DNA of 64,000 nt, from assembly GCF_027579695.1 (NCBI RefSeq), contig NC_083572.1, forward strand, positions 11,442,915 through 11,506,914, written 5' to 3'. Of the stretch, positions 1 to 10,267 are shown one piece after another (the stretch's first letter is position 1; each line of letters starts with the position of its first letter). Under the pieces are notes generated by a model, which was not told the origin of the DNA, did not search any database, and saw only the letters and a list, made by a program, of their open reading frames with translations. Origin of the DNA: Neoarius graeffei (taxonomy: Eukaryota > Chordata > Actinopteri > Siluriformes > Ariidae). A program made the position numbers and the translations under genes.

Positions 1-356
1 AGCGCTGTCGCCTCACAGCAAGAAGGTCCGGGTTCGAGCCCCGTGGCCGGCAAGGGCCTTTTTCTGTGTGGAGTTTGCATGTTCTCCCCGTGTCCGCGTG
101 GGTTTCCTCCGGGTGCTCCGGTTTCCCCCACAGTCCAAAGACATGCAGGTTAGGTTAACTGGTGACTCTAAATTGACCGTAGGTGTGAATGTGAGTGTGA
201 ATGGTTGTCTGTGTCTATGTGTCAGCCCTGTGATGACCTGGCAACTTGCCCAGGGTGTACCCCGCCTTTCGCCCGTAGTCAGCTGGGATAGGCTCCAGCT
301 TGCCCGCGACCCTGTAGAACAGGATAAAGCGGTTAGAGATAATGAGATGAGATGAG
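1..356 (+). repeat. tRNA-derived SINE, dominant family, cut by window start
   Basis: This is the most frequent repeat in the window, and this copy lacks its first ~25 bases. Intact copies start with GGCGGCACGGTGG and contain a perfect RNA polymerase III A box (TGGTGTAGTGG) and B box (GGTTCGAGCCC). A long unrelated body follows, ending in an ATGAG/GATGA simple tail. It resembles the piscine tRNA-derived SINEs described from catfish and other teleosts; the exact family name is not assigned here. The copy lies in a grap2 intron. The ORFs it contains are shadows of the repeat. Confidence 0.9.
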
Positions 357-357
357 A

Positions 358-1178
358 TTATAGCCAATTTGGATTTTTTTCCCTTTAAATGTTTATCTTG
401 CTTGTAAAGCTTTTTTTTTTTTTTTTTTGTCTGTTGGTCGAATTAAAGCTAGACAGCCTTTCGATTTCATAGAATCGGTGAAATTTAGTTCCCTCTGAAA
501 TTTGGTCATTGTGACATATATTTATTTCTGTAATATCTCACAAAATATCAGGCCATTCTGTGGCTGGGAAGTTATTTAATTTGATGGGATTCCCGAGCAA
601 ATGATGTGCATGAAATCGCTTGCTTCGCGCAGTCAAGCAGACGGAGAAAGTCCGTGTGCACATTGATCATGCAAAACAGTTACATAATTTTATCGCTAAA
701 CGAACAGCTGATCACACCGAGGTGCTCGCTGACTGCCGATATTTATTAGTTTGGTTCTGCGTTTCCTTTCCTTTGCAACATAACGTCTTTTCTTCTCGCT
801 TTCCGTTCCTGTAGTCAGTCTTTCATGTTTCATTCGCACACTCACGTCCTCCATTTTTCTCTCCTGTTTCAAATTTGTATCCCACAATGCCTTGTATGAA
901 CGGGGAAAGCCCACCATGTGATGCATGACGTAGTATCTTGTATTGCATCATGGTGAAGCAAGAAAAAAATAGTGGAGAATTTAGGGCCATGTGGCCCTAA
1001 ATTCATGAATTGTTCTATTTAAAAAGACTAATAAAATTGGAAGTCTGTGATTCAAATTCAGTAGCTTTCGGTCCATTAAACAAAAATAACTGGGTGTCGG
1101 GGAAAATTCTTTTTGTGACCTACAGTTGAAAAATCTGAAAGGCAGTCTACCTGTAAAGTTCTGTTCTTAATCCTGTAG
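358..1178. other. grap2 intron, nothing recognised
   Basis: AT-rich intronic sequence with a poly-T run near 410-428. I see no exon, RNA gene or recognisable repeat. It ends in the acceptor TCCTGTAG in front of the SH2 exon. Confidence 0.6.
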
Positions 1179-1338
1179 GCATGAAGCGGACGTGCAGCAC
1201 TTTAAGGTGCTCCAGGACAACAGTGGGCATTATTTTCTGTGGAATGAGAAATTCAGTTCTCTAAATGAACTAGTGGACTACTACACACTCAATTCTATCT
1301 CCAAGCAGAGCTTTATAGTCCTTCTCTCTGATCAGCAG
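1179..1338 (+). CDS. grap2: grap2 exon: C-terminal half of SH2 domain
   Basis: This exon encodes the second half of an SH2 domain of the GRB2/GRAP/GRAP2 adaptor family, which binds phosphotyrosine on activated receptors and scaffolds. Visible hallmarks are HEADVQHFKVL, the YFLW strand and the SLNELVDYY helix followed by NSISKQ. The YY plus NSISK combination is closer to GRAP2 (GADS) than to GRB2 or GRAP. The acceptor TCCTGTAG precedes base 1179 and the donor CAG|GTGAGT follows 1338. The exon starts with the last base of a split codon and ends in phase 0. In mammals GRAP2 acts in T-cell receptor signalling with SLP-76 and LAT. Gene neighbourhood (fam83f next door) supports grap2 over grb2 or grap. 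The N-terminal SH3 and first half of SH2 are outside the window. Confidence 0.88.
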
Positions 1339-1644
1339 GTGAGTAGACATATAAACTCTGGTTGGGAATTTATTCCCTGCACATAATAAATACTGTATTA
1401 TAAAGAGATACATAAAAAAAGGCTTGAACAGGCAGACAACACTACTGGCTGAAAATCAAATTACACTAGAAGAAATAGAGAGAGCTTTATTTTTGCTGAA
1501 CATACCGCAATTAATATTAGAGACCTGTATCAGCAACAACATGAATAAATAAGGAAAATAAACTGCAATAGAGTGGGCAGCTACAAAGCACTGACACTAG
1601 AGATGACTCCTAAAAAATATTCAATCAACATCTCCTGATAGTAA

Positions 1645-2040
1645 ACCCCTTTTCCATCAAGGCGAACTTCTGGGCTGGTGCTAGTGCCGGTTCAGATTTG
1701 GGTCAACTTGCGAACAATCTAAGAACCGGTTTGCGTTTCCACCGGACAGAGAGCCACCAGAGGGCCATGTCGTTACAATCACTGTACAGGACTGTATACA
1801 ATAATTGTGGTCATGGTTTTGCTGGCCATGATAATCCTACCTCAAGCCTCTGACGTGAACAGTTCCAGGTTCTATACCAGCAAAGTGCTAGTGCCAAATC
1901 TCAAACCAGTTCTTCACATTGCCAAAAAACTATCCAGGAAAACTAGTTTGAGAGTGGCACCAACACTTTGCTGGTCTAGAACCAAGAACCGCTTATATGA
2001 AGAAAACCCTCACTGGTATTTCAGAACCAGTTAAACGCTG
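1645..2040. repeat. possible old TIR element in grap2 intron
   Basis: It begins CCCTTTTCCATCAAGG and contains GGGCTGGTGCTAGTGCCGG and several AGAACC/GAACCG motifs. This start and word content resemble the TIR element at 42319-42850. The right end is not clear, so boundaries are approximate. Confidence 0.3.
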
Positions 2041-2187
2041 CTCCAGATCTCAGGGTGGTTCCTCAGGGACTGTATTATTGCTGTTCTTTCCTCTTAAATG
2101 TTATCAAAATGGTTGAGTGTAGATCTGCTATTACTGACTTGACCGGAAGTGAAAAAGGCCAATGTGCTTCCGTGTGGTCACTTACAG

Positions 2188-2262
2188 GAGAGAAGAAACA
2201 AGGTCAAAGAGATGCAGAGCAGACCTCTCCCTTGTCCTTCAGAGACTCTTCCACCTCCACAG
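2188..2262 (+). CDS. grap2: grap2 linker exon a (proline-rich)
   Basis: A 25-codon phase 0-0 exon with acceptor TTACAG and donor CAG|GTAACC. It encodes a charged start (ERRNKVKE) and a proline-rich end (PSETLPPPQ). In GRAP2 the SH2 and C-terminal SH3 domains are separated by a long, poorly conserved proline/glutamine-rich linker, and this exon sits exactly there. Its start (ERR/ERK) and end (ETLPP) match those of the exon at 3276-3353, suggesting duplication of one ancestral exon. It was identified by frame continuity, splice sites and that similarity rather than by alignment to a known protein. Confidence 0.72.
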
Positions 2263-2289
2263 GTAACCACACTTTTCTTCAAGATATCT

Positions 2290-2484
2290 TTTTTTCCATT
2301 ACTTTACTGGCATTTAGCAGATGTTCTTATCCAAAGCGATGTACAACATACCCAGAGCAGCCTGGAGAGCAGTTGAGAGTTAGGTGTCTTACTCAAGCGC
2401 ACTTCAGCCATTCCTGCTGGTCCAGGGAATCAAACCAGAAACCTTTTGGTCCCAAAGCTGCTTCTCTAACCATTAGTCCATGAA
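2290..2484 (-). repeat. SINE with L2-type (UnaL2-like) tail
   Basis: Read on the - strand, a tRNA-like head (GGTTAGAGAAGCAGC, then GGTTTGATTCCC) leads to a tail with CGCTTTGGATAAGA and TCTGCTAAATGCC. That tail is shared by eel UnaL2 and its parasitic SINEs. Related copies in the same orientation lie at 43970-44142 and 55860-56035. Confidence 0.65.
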
Positions 2485-2573
2485 TTTTATTTTATTGTTT
2501 TGTCGTCTTCTTGGTCAGTCTAATCTGTGAATATGTAACTCCTGTCTCATGTTACACAATTTAAAAAAGATTT

Positions 2574-2575
<2 letters not shown>

Positions 2576-2612
<37 letters not shown>
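2576..2612. repeat. (AAT)n microsatellite
   Basis: About twelve ATA/TAA trinucleotide repeats in a grap2 intron. Confidence 0.95.
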
Positions 2613-2613
<1 letters not shown>

Positions 2614-2754
2614 GAGAGTAACATTCTCTCCTGCATGTAACCTTTTTCAACGTTGACATCTGAATGGAAATATTTTTCCACCAAGTGCCTGATGGTTCCA
2701 GTGAAACACCAAATGACCTCAGAATGATTCTGATTTGCATATCATACAGTAGCA

Positions 2755-2900
2755 GTCAAATATTTGCACACACCTATGTTCCGTATGTCATTTCACAGTT
2801 TGGATGTCTTCAGTATTGTTCTACAGTGTAGAAAATAGTCCAAATACAGAAAAACTGATGAATGAGTCAGGGTGTACAAACTTTTCACTGATACTGTATA
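2755..2900. mobile_element. Tc1-like MITE remnant
   Basis: The left part contains CAGTCAAATATTTGCACACACC and the right part GGGTGTACAAACTTTTCACTG, the layout of short Tc1/mariner MITEs. The internal sequence (GTCTTCAGTATTGTTCTACAG) resembles the remnant at 37140-37470. Confidence 0.4.
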
Positions 2901-3103
2901 TATTCATCGATCCTGGAATACCATATAAGGGTGAAAGTATAGAGATTAGTAATTTGCCAAGGCCATTTTCAGCAGTTCGTTGGATACTGAACAATTCTAT
3001 CAACATCATTCTTTGTTTCCATGTTATTTTATTTCATTGTATTTCTAGTTTTATGCATTTATGTTTACTCAAAAACACGCGTATTTCTCCTGCTGTCTTC
3101 CAG

Positions 3104-3139
3104 AGCCACTACGCTGCAGATCCCCTGCTGGTTCCTCAG
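3104..3139 (+). CDS. grap2: grap2 linker exon b (12 codons)
   Basis: A small phase 0-0 exon encoding SHYAADPLLVPQ. It has a strong pyrimidine tract (TTTCTCCTGCTGTCTTCCAG) and a GTAATG donor. It keeps the frame between linker exons a and c. The protein content alone cannot identify it; support is from splice sites, phase and position. Skipping it would also keep the frame, so it could be an alternative cassette. Confidence 0.55.
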
Positions 3140-3275
3140 GTAATGTTGGTCTGAAACATTCTGTTGGTTTTAGTGCACATGAAGGAGGCTTGAGTGAAGT
3201 TATTAGGAAGTGTAAAAGATTAATGTGTTTCTGTGTTTGTGCGTGTGTGTTTGTGTGTGTGTGTGGTCACCGCAG

Positions 3276-3353
3276 GAGAGAAAACATCATAGTGGACCAT
3301 CAGGCCCGCCAGACCCACCTCCTCGGCCTGCAGAGACTCTTCCACCTGCAAAG
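3276..3353 (+). CDS. grap2: grap2 linker exon c (proline-rich)
   Basis: A 26-codon phase 0-0 exon with acceptor CACCGCAG and donor AAG|GTGACA, flanked by TG and CA microsatellites. It encodes ERKHHSGPSGPPDPPPRPAE followed by TLPPAK. The polyproline core could be an SH3 ligand, although this is inference. Its ends match linker exon a (ERR... ETLPPPQ). The next coding exon (9328) is also phase 0, so the reading frame runs straight into the SH3 domain. Confidence 0.75.
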
Positions 3354-3358
3354 GTGAC

Positions 3359-3359
<1 letters not shown>

Positions 3360-3406
<47 letters not shown>

Positions 3407-3703
3407 TCACTATCCTTGTGAGGACCTTCCATTGGCATATTGCAGTTAATTAATGCTGTGTCTGCGCCTAAACCTGACCCTAACCTTAACCTCAGTAATG
3501 AAAAGGAAACTTTTCTTTTCTATCTATCTATCTATCTATCCATCAATTTTTGTTTTCAAACAAACAAACAAACAAACAAACAAACAAACAAACAAACAGC
3601 AATTTCCTTGTGGGGACCATCTGAATGTCCCTACAAGTTCGAAATTATCAGATTTTACTCTCCTTGTGGAGACATTTGGTCCTCAGTAGTATATAAAAAC
3701 ATG

Positions 3704-3760
<57 letters not shown>
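3360..3760. repeat. microsatellite cluster (CA, TATC, AAAC, CA)
   Basis: (CA)n at 3360-3399, (TATC)n at 3521-3540, (AAAC)n at 3558-3598 and (CA)n at 3710-3760. The TATC and second CA arrays recur, with different lengths, in duplication copy B (10722-10806 and 10945-11000). Confidence 0.95.
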
Positions 3761-3761
<1 letters not shown>

Positions 3762-5355
3762 CGAGCTATTTGAAACCACAGGAGGATATAGGCGTGACTT
3801 CCAGATAGTAATTCATAGATGTATGCATTAGATTCTAATGCATATACATCTAATGCATATACATCTAGAAGGTTAAAAGTGTTGAGATTTCCTGAATGAT
3901 TAAATGAAACAAACAGGAAATAGTTCTACATTCTTATGCAGGATGAAACCAAACATGAATATTATTATCACATTTTATATATATAAAATGAGATGTTTCA
4001 ACATAAAAAAATACTATAAATAATAATCAGTAAGCCATAATAAATGAAACAAATCAATATTTGGTGTGAGACGACCCTTTGTTTTTTTTTTTTTAAATAG
4101 TTCTTTCAGGTACAATAAGTGCAGTTTGATAAGGAAATGAGCTGTAGGTTTTACTGAGCATCTTACAGAACCAGCCACAGTTCTTCTGGACACTTTGTCA
4201 CACTCACTTCTTACTTTTGCACCAAAACCCAGCAGCCTTCGTTATATTTTCTTTTTTAATCTGAAAAGTCCTCTCTTATGTAATATGCTGCTCAGATACA
4301 AACTTTTTTTTCCGTAACATTTAATGTTGTGCTGTAAAACGAACGTTTGGACTCTAAAATGTTTTTGTACTGACTCGATAATGTAGAAGTCATAAAATAG
4401 AAATCTCTCACAAAATTTGTATGTAAAAAAAAAATTAAAAATAGGGTGCCTAAGACTTTTGCACACTACTGTGTGTGTATGTATATATAGACACACACAC
4501 ACACAATCCCTGTGTCCGAAACCACTCACTACTCACTATATAGTGGACTATATAGTGAGTTCGCCATTTTGTAGTGCTGTCCGAATGTACAGTATAATGA
4601 CAATTATTATGCCCTATATAGTGCACTCAAAGTCAGGGGTGCAAATATGCTTTTTGAACTGGGGGGGGACAAAAAACTGGGGGGGACAAAGCTGCCAGCA
4701 AACCAACCCCAACCCCGATATGCCTGTCAAACTTGTTGTGGGTAACCATAGCAACCAAGCTCGAGCTCGCAACCTGTGCAGTCTGCGCAGCTCAACCAAC
4801 TGAATATCAGTCTTTGTTTTGTTTTATGTGAGTTGTTGCAACTATGTATACACTGCTGTGCACCTCAATAAACCGAATGGTAATTAGTCTTTTGATTTTT
4901 CCATGAGGTTTGCCTTATGCAAAGAAAGACAGCATAAACGTTTTTTCCTCCCTATAAGTGGGGGGGACCGAACGAGGTGAATTTAAATCTGGGTGGGACG
5001 AATCCCCCCCGTCCCCCCCTCTATCTGCGCCCGTGCTCAAAGTATCCCACAATGCATCATAATAAGTAGTGGACAACCGATGGTCACTAACCAAGCAATA
5101 TATACCATCATGCATTGCGGTTGCACTGAAAAAAAAAGTGTGTTGGGGTGAATGGACGGAAGAAGAAACGGACACATTATAAACAAACATTCAAGTACAA
5201 TTACAAATAATAAGAGAATAGAAAATAAGCTAAAATAGAATAAGACAGATAAAATACAAGAATAAAGTTAGAGTGCAGAGCGAGGAATTAATCAAAAGCC
5301 TCAAATTTGATTTAACAAAAGGCAGCGGCAAAGAAGAAAGAAAGTATTCAGACTT
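3401..5355 (+). repeat. duplicated segment, copy A
   Basis: From TTTGTCTCACTATCC to GTATTCAGACTT this segment matches 10608-12151 almost base for base. Removing the hAT insertion plus one target copy (410 bp) leaves ~1545 bp, against 1544 bp in copy B, although microsatellite lengths differ internally. Both copies begin next to a CA repeat. Copy A lies in the last grap2 intron and copy B just beyond the gene. Confidence 0.9.
4634..5035 (+). mobile_element. 402-bp non-autonomous hAT element with 8-bp TSD
   Basis: The element runs from CAGGGGTGCAAATA to CTATCTGCGCCCGTG, an imperfect TIR pair. It is flanked by perfect 8-bp duplications CTCAAAGT (4626-4633 and 5036-5043), the hAT signature. Copy B of the surrounding duplication has a single CTCAAAGT and no insert at ~11834, giving the empty site. 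Its sequence equals the two ends of the 3.1-kb element at 33686-36829, joined at ACCCCGATATGCC, so it is an internal-deletion derivative of that family. Confidence 0.92.
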
Positions 5356-5441
5356 GAATACTGAAAAGAACTGAAAGATGCAGCAGACCCAAAGTGCTTT
5401 GTATTGATGAATGTGGGAAATACGCTCAGTATAATATGGAT

Positions 5442-5808
5442 CTCATCTCATCTCATTATCTCTAGCCGCTTTATCCTGTTCTACAGGGTCGCAGGCAAGC
5501 TGGAGCCTATCCCAGCTGACTACGGGCGAAAGGCGGGGTACACCCTGGACAAGTCGCCAGGTCATCACAGGGCTGACACATAGACACAGACAACCATTCA
5601 CACTCACATTCACACCTACGGTCAATTTAGAGTCACCAGTTAACCTAACCTGCATGTCTTTGGACTGTGGGGGAAACTGGAGCACCTGGAGGAAACCCAC
5701 GTGGACAACATGCAAACTCCGCACAGAAAGGCCCTCGCCGGCCACGGGGCTCGAACCCGGACCTTCTTGCTGTGAGGCGACAGTGCTAACCACTACACCA
5801 CCATGCCG
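5442..5808 (-). repeat. SINE, dominant family
   Basis: Full-length copy in reverse orientation (tail CTCATCTCATCTCATTATC at left, head ending ACCACCATGCCGC at right). No clear target duplication is seen. Confidence 0.9.
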
Positions 5809-5998
5809 CTGCAAAAATACACGCATCTATTTATTATTTTGAAAACCCACCAGATCTGGCACGTTTTAATTGTGCGACAGTAATGACGTAAATAACGGCG
5901 CGGCGGAGTAGTGTCCGAAAGTGTTTTTTCATTTTACCAACGAGCTCACTATATAGTCCTCTATACAGAATTCCCTATATAGTGGTACACGGCTTAAC

Positions 5999-8697
5999 CT
6001 GAAGCCTATGGACAAGTCCACTCTTTTGGACATCATTCTCACAAATGCGCCACATAAATATTCTGCTGTTGGAATATTTTGTAATGATATAAGTGATCAC
6101 TGTACAGTAGCATGTGTAAGAAGCTGTAACCTTCCTAAAACCAAGTCACGGTTTATTTTTAAAAGGAATTATAAACGTTTTGATGAGCAAGCCTTCCTTC
6201 ATGATGTATTTCATAGCGACTTAAATCTTGTTTATGAAATGGTGGATGTTGAATGTGCTTGGAACTTTTTTAAAAACACTTTTCTGTCCTTAATTAATAA
6301 GCATGCACCTATGAGAAAGTTTCGAATAAGTGGTAAAGATAACCCATGGTTCAATAAGGCTATAGCAGATATTATCAGGGAAAGAGACACTGCCTGGGTT
6401 AAAGCTAAAATAAGTAATGAGACTAAACACTGGGAAGATTACAGAGCACTGAGAAACAAGTGTACTAGACTGATAAAAAATGCAAAAAGCGAATACTACC
6501 TTCATGTAATAGATAAGAATTTGAATGATCCTAAAAAATTTTGGAAACTGGTTAAATCAACTGCTGGCGATATGGCGCCACCCACTCTACCCGAGTGCCT
6601 AAAAATCAATCAAAATGATGTAAAGGGTGAACAAAACATAGTAGATGCTTTTAATGAACATTTCATTGATGCTGGTGTACAGGCCCAATCTAGTCTCACT
6701 GGAACTTATGGGGACTGTCAAATCTCCACTCTCAATAGTCCTGTAACCTTTAATTTCTCACTCATTTCCACTGTCCAGGTGCACAAAGCCTTGTTGAACC
6801 TGGATTGTAAGAAATCTGCCGGGCCAGATCAGATTGAGCCTTACTTTTTAAAGACGGCTGCAGGCTTAATTGCTGGGTTTATTGCAACTATCTTTAACCT
6901 TAGTTTATGCAGTGGGGAAATTCCAAACTCCTGGAAGTCAGCATTTGTTCTTCCATTATTAAAAGGAGGTGATCCTTCCTGTTTGGACAATTACCGTCCT
7001 ATCTCCAGGCTGTCTGTTACTGTTAAATTATTTGAATCCATTGTAAACGAACAAGTTAAAACTTTCTTGTCTGATAATAATATTTTGTCCCCCAATCAGT
7101 CTGGTTTTAGACAGAGTCATAGTACAATAACGGCAGTAATGTCAGTTACAAATGATATAATTACTGCTCTGGACAACAAAAAATCATGTGCTGCACTATT
7201 TATAGATTTAACAAAAGCATTTGATACTGTTGACCATCGTCTTCTTCTGTATAGATTACAGGCTATAGGCTTCAGTAACACTGTTTTTAAACTGGTTCTC
7301 CAATTATTTAACTGGGAGAACTCAATGTATTGCAATAGGAGAATGTAAATCCACTTTACTTACAGTCAAAACAGGTGTGCCCCAGGGGTCAATCTTTGGA
7401 CCCATCTTGTTTTCTATCTATATAAATGATATGTGCATGGGTTTAGACCCAGCAAAAACCCACCTTTATGCGGATGATACAATTCTTTATACATCTGCCT
7501 CGTCATTAAAAATAGCAGTAGATTCTTTACAACATGCATTCAATTCCTTACAGCTGAAACATGTCAAATTAAAACTTGTGTTAAATGCTAAAAAAATGAA
7601 GTTCATGATTTTTGATCGTGCACGCTCTTCTCCTGAGTATACTCTTTCAACACTAGATGGCACTCAACTTGAGAGGGTGACCTCTTATAAATATCTTGGA
7701 ATCTGGCTTGATGACAAGTTATCATTTGGAGTTCATATAGAGAGTATACTGAAAAAACTTCGTCCTAAATTAGGTTTTTATTACCGTTTAAAAAAATGTT
7801 TCCCTTTTACTGCTAGAAAAAGATTAGTACTGAGCATTTTCTGCCAGTGTTAGATTATGGAGATATAGTATATATGCAGGGGTGGCACGGTGGTGTAGTG
7901 GTTAGCGCTGTCGCCTCACAGCAAGAAGGTCCTGGGTTCGAGCCCTGGGGCCGGCGAGGGCCTTTCTGTGTGGAGTTTGCATGTTCTCCCCGTGTCCGCG
8001 TGGGTTTCCTCCGGGTGCTCCGGTTTCCCCCACAGTCCAAAGACATGCAGGTTAGGTTAACTGGTGACTCTAAATTGAGCGTAGGTGTGAATGTGAGTGT
8101 GAATGGTTGTCTGTGTCTATGTGTCAGCCCTGTGATGACCTGGCGACTTGTCCAGGGTGTACCCCGCCTTTCGCCCGTAGTCAGCTGGGATAGGCTCCAG
8201 CTTGCCTGCGACCCTGTAGAAGGATAAAGCGGCTAGAGATAATGAGATGAGATGAGTATATATGCATGCTTCATCATCTTATCTGAAAAAAACTAGATGT
8301 TGTTTATCATTCTGCTTTGAGGTTTGTAACTGGTGCTGCAGCAAGAACTCATCACTGCGATTTGTATGGTATGGTGCGGTGGACTTCATTACATCTTAGA
8401 AGGAAATTTCACAGCCTTGTATTCATTGCAAAGGCTTTAATGGGTAAACTTCCTCAGTACATTTGTAATTTATTGTCATACCGCACTAATACTTACAGTA
8501 CACGCTCATCAGTAAAACTCCTCCTTCAATCTCCAATAACACGGACAGAGCTTGGCAAATCTGCCTTTTCCTCACATGCTCCAGTTGAATGGAACTCACT
8601 ACAAAATATCTTAAAGCTGGACTCTATATCCTCCCTAAATGTTTTTAAAAATCTTTTAAATTCAGTTCTTTTACAACAGTGTCAGTGTTTTTCATAA
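5999..8697 (+). pseudogene. L2 endonuclease/reverse transcriptase ORF, broken
   Basis: The reading frame runs 6008-7320 (end of endonuclease; RT finger and palm with KSAGPDQI, NYRPIS, GFRQSHST, FIDLTKAFDTVDH), then shifts. The second block (to ~7845) has GVPQGSIFGPILF and the catalytic YADDT motif. A second shift falls near 7840, and the C-terminal block (LDYGDIVYM, then ALRFVTGA) is split by a SINE at 7879-8254. The catalytic aspartates of motifs A and C are present, so inactivation is by two frameshifts plus the SINE, not by loss of active-site residues. Confidence 0.85.
7879..8254 (+). repeat. SINE nested in L2 ORF, 12-bp TSD
   Basis: Full-length dominant-family SINE flanked by perfect AGTATATATGCA copies (7867-7878 and 8255-8266). 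Removing it and one target copy restores the L2 C-terminal sequence across the junction, so the SINE is younger than the LINE. Confidence 0.95.
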
Positions 8698-8717
8698 TTT
8701 CTTTTTAGCCCACACTC

Positions 8718-8719
<2 letters not shown>

Positions 8720-8776
<57 letters not shown>
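8720..8776. repeat. (TA)n microsatellite
   Basis: About 28 TA units inside the L2 3' UTR. Confidence 0.97.
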
Positions 8777-8783
<7 letters not shown>

Positions 8784-9327
8784 CTTTTTTCCTTCTTTTG
8801 TCTCTTTTCTGAAATTTTTTTTGTGTAACCTGTTGGTCTGTGTTTATTTTATTTCCACTCTTTTATAATATCTGTATGTGTATTGCATGTCTACTGTATG
8901 TGTTTATGGTCTATGTGTTTGTGTTCTATCGTCTATATGTTGTAAATTTTATGATCTTAACTGCTGTCACCTTGGCCAGGACTCCCTGGAAGAAGAGATA
9001 ATGTATCTCAAAGGGACATTCCTGGTAAAATAAAGGAGAAATAAAAATAAAAAATAAAAAAGTGAGTAGGGAGTAGTGAACGAGTGAGTGATTTCAGACA
9101 CAGAATGTTTATAACGCCTGGAAGTGGGCACGGCCTACAGTGAAATGTTTTTGCTGTTTGTGTTTTTTTGTCGCTGAAGCCATTTTCTGACATTTCACAT
9201 GAGGTTAGTCCATGCCCACTTCTGGTTCAAATACAAAACCAGATGGAAATATTTAAAGCATGAAACAAATATAGTGGCTTGTGTGTATGTGTGTGTATGT
9301 GTGTGTGTTTGTAAAATGTATGTGCAG

Positions 9328-9504
9328 GCACCACTGATGAAGGTTACGGCTCTGTATGACTTCATAGCCGAAGAGCAGGACGAGCTGAACTTCAGCGCTG
9401 GCGACATTATAGACGTTTTGGACCAATCAGAATCCTTCTGGTGGATGGGACGGCTACGGGGGAAGACCGGACTCTTTCCTACCAACTACATCACTCCTTT
9501 ATGA
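9328..9504 (+). CDS. grap2: grap2 terminal exon: C-terminal SH3 domain
   Basis: 58 residues plus TGA encode one complete SH3 domain. It shows the ALYDF motif, the acidic RT loop (EEQDELNFSAGD), the WW pair (FWWMGR) and the FPTNYI 3-10 helix motif, ending PL at the C-terminus. In GRAP2 this domain binds the RxxK motif of SLP-76; here that role is inferred from family membership. The acceptor is TGTGCAG after a TG-rich stretch, and phase is 0, matching linker exon c. The domain reaches almost to the stop codon, as in GRB2-family adaptors. The preceding intron of 6 kb carries the LINE and one duplication copy. Confidence 0.9.
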   Translation, partial: APLMKVTALYDFIAEEQDELNFSAGDIIDVLDQSESFWWMGRLRGKTGLFPTNYITPL

Positions 9505-9598
9505 GTGCATCCATTCACAATCCTATGTGTGCTTATTTCACATTTGACTTTATTTAATTTATCACAGCTGACTTTCTTGAGTGTTGTCTTGCCTTCCA

Positions 9599-9604
9599 AA
9601 TAAA
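9599..9604 (+). terminator. grap2 poly(A) signal
   Basis: Canonical AATAAA 95 bases after the grap2 stop codon. It is the first such hexamer after the stop and lies in non-repeat sequence. Confidence 0.6.
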
Positions 9605-10260
9605 CACTTTCATCATTTAAGACATTCTTACCGGTATAACTGCAGCGTTTCAAAGAATCGCACAGCTATTACGATATACACACCCTGCGATAACTTTTCT
9701 GCAACTGTCATTGCTTCCTGTTGTCATGTTCCGCCTTTGTCAGTTATCATTTCACTGTCATATGACATTATGACATAACCAAAGAATAAAAGATCTTACA
9801 CACTTTAATAAAATACAAGCAGTATCAGATCAGTATTAAAGGATCTTATATATTTAAAATGTAGCAGCATTAATCACACAATAATTAAGGTGTATTCGGT
9901 AAGATTAGTTCTTTTTGTTCAAAATAAGTTCTCTCAAGGAAGGAGTCTTGAGTGTCAGCGTTTGGCTACTTGGCAAAACACTTGGCAGTGCTTTGTAACT
10001 CTTTCGGGCAGAGGAGATTATGCTTTCTGGTGTCTCTGTCAAATGACAAGGTTTTTGAAAGAGAGTAGAGAGTTATTGGTGAGGGAACGAGCTGTAACAC
10101 AAGTGATAACAGGATCTAACTTCTCTCTCGGATGTTCCACAACATTATACTGTGTAAACTGTACATTAATCACATTGTACATTGCAATTGTTCGCAGATC
10201 GCTGTACTAAATGTGGAATAACACACCTCAGGCTGTGCAGTTATAGGAAAATAATTCACA
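9605..10260. other. intergenic, nothing recognised
   Basis: AT-rich DNA downstream of grap2. A second AATAAA (9786) and AATAAAA lie close by. No repeat family or gene is recognised. Confidence 0.5.
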
Positions 10261-10267
10261 CTAATGG

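Larger units (their letters stand above)
5985..9060 (+). mobile_element. L2-clade non-LTR retrotransposon, 5'-truncated and dead
   Basis: The element inserted into the surrounding TIR element and is flanked by a short AGTG duplication (5981-5984 and 9061-9064). It begins inside the endonuclease domain (LDIILTN, SDHCTV), continues through reverse transcriptase, and ends in the teleost L2-type 3' end (CTTGGCCAGGACTCCC, then CTGGTAAAATAAAGG) with an AAATAA tail. A TA microsatellite lies in the 3' UTR. Only the first part of the endonuclease and any ORF1 are missing. It sits in the sense orientation in the last grap2 intron. Confidence 0.85.
4508..9103. mobile_element. TIR DNA element disrupted by hAT, SINE and LINE insertions
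   Basis: The left end (CCCTGTGTCCGAAACCACTC) and right end (GAGTGATTTCAGACACAG) are imperfect inverted repeats. Both are followed inward by CACTACTCAC and CTATATAG motifs. The interior was split by a hAT element (4634-5035), a SINE (5442-5808) and an L2 LINE (5985-9060), so the native element is only about 1 kb. The same family occurs truncated at 11717-12151 and in reverse orientation near 48830-49189, where the GCACGTTTTAATTGTGCGAC segment is shared. No transposase is visible. Confidence 0.6.

Noticed and set aside
68-355. Recurrent open frames (VRLTGDSKLTVGV type on one strand, CMSLDCGGNRSTRRKP type on the other) in more than ten places
   Set aside because: They are translations of the two strands of the dominant SINE. 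The frames are open only because the SINE body lacks stops, and the same text recurs wherever a SINE lies.
620-926. Overlapping frames upstream of the grap2 SH2 exon
   Set aside because: Neither resembles the first half of an SH2 domain or the N-terminal SH3, and no usable splice sites give the right phase.
2055-2483. 142-codon frame across grap2 linker exon a
   Set aside because: It runs through a splice donor and a SINE; the spliced phase-0 frame of the exon is different.
3225-3449. Cys/Val- and Thr/His-rich frames over TG/CA repeats
   Set aside because: Low-complexity translations of microsatellites; only the splice-bounded 3276-3353 exon is supported.
7900-7960. A tRNA gene within the SINE heads (A and B boxes)
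   Set aside because: The boxes are intact but there is no cloverleaf acceptor pairing; they are the internal promoter of a tRNA-derived SINE.
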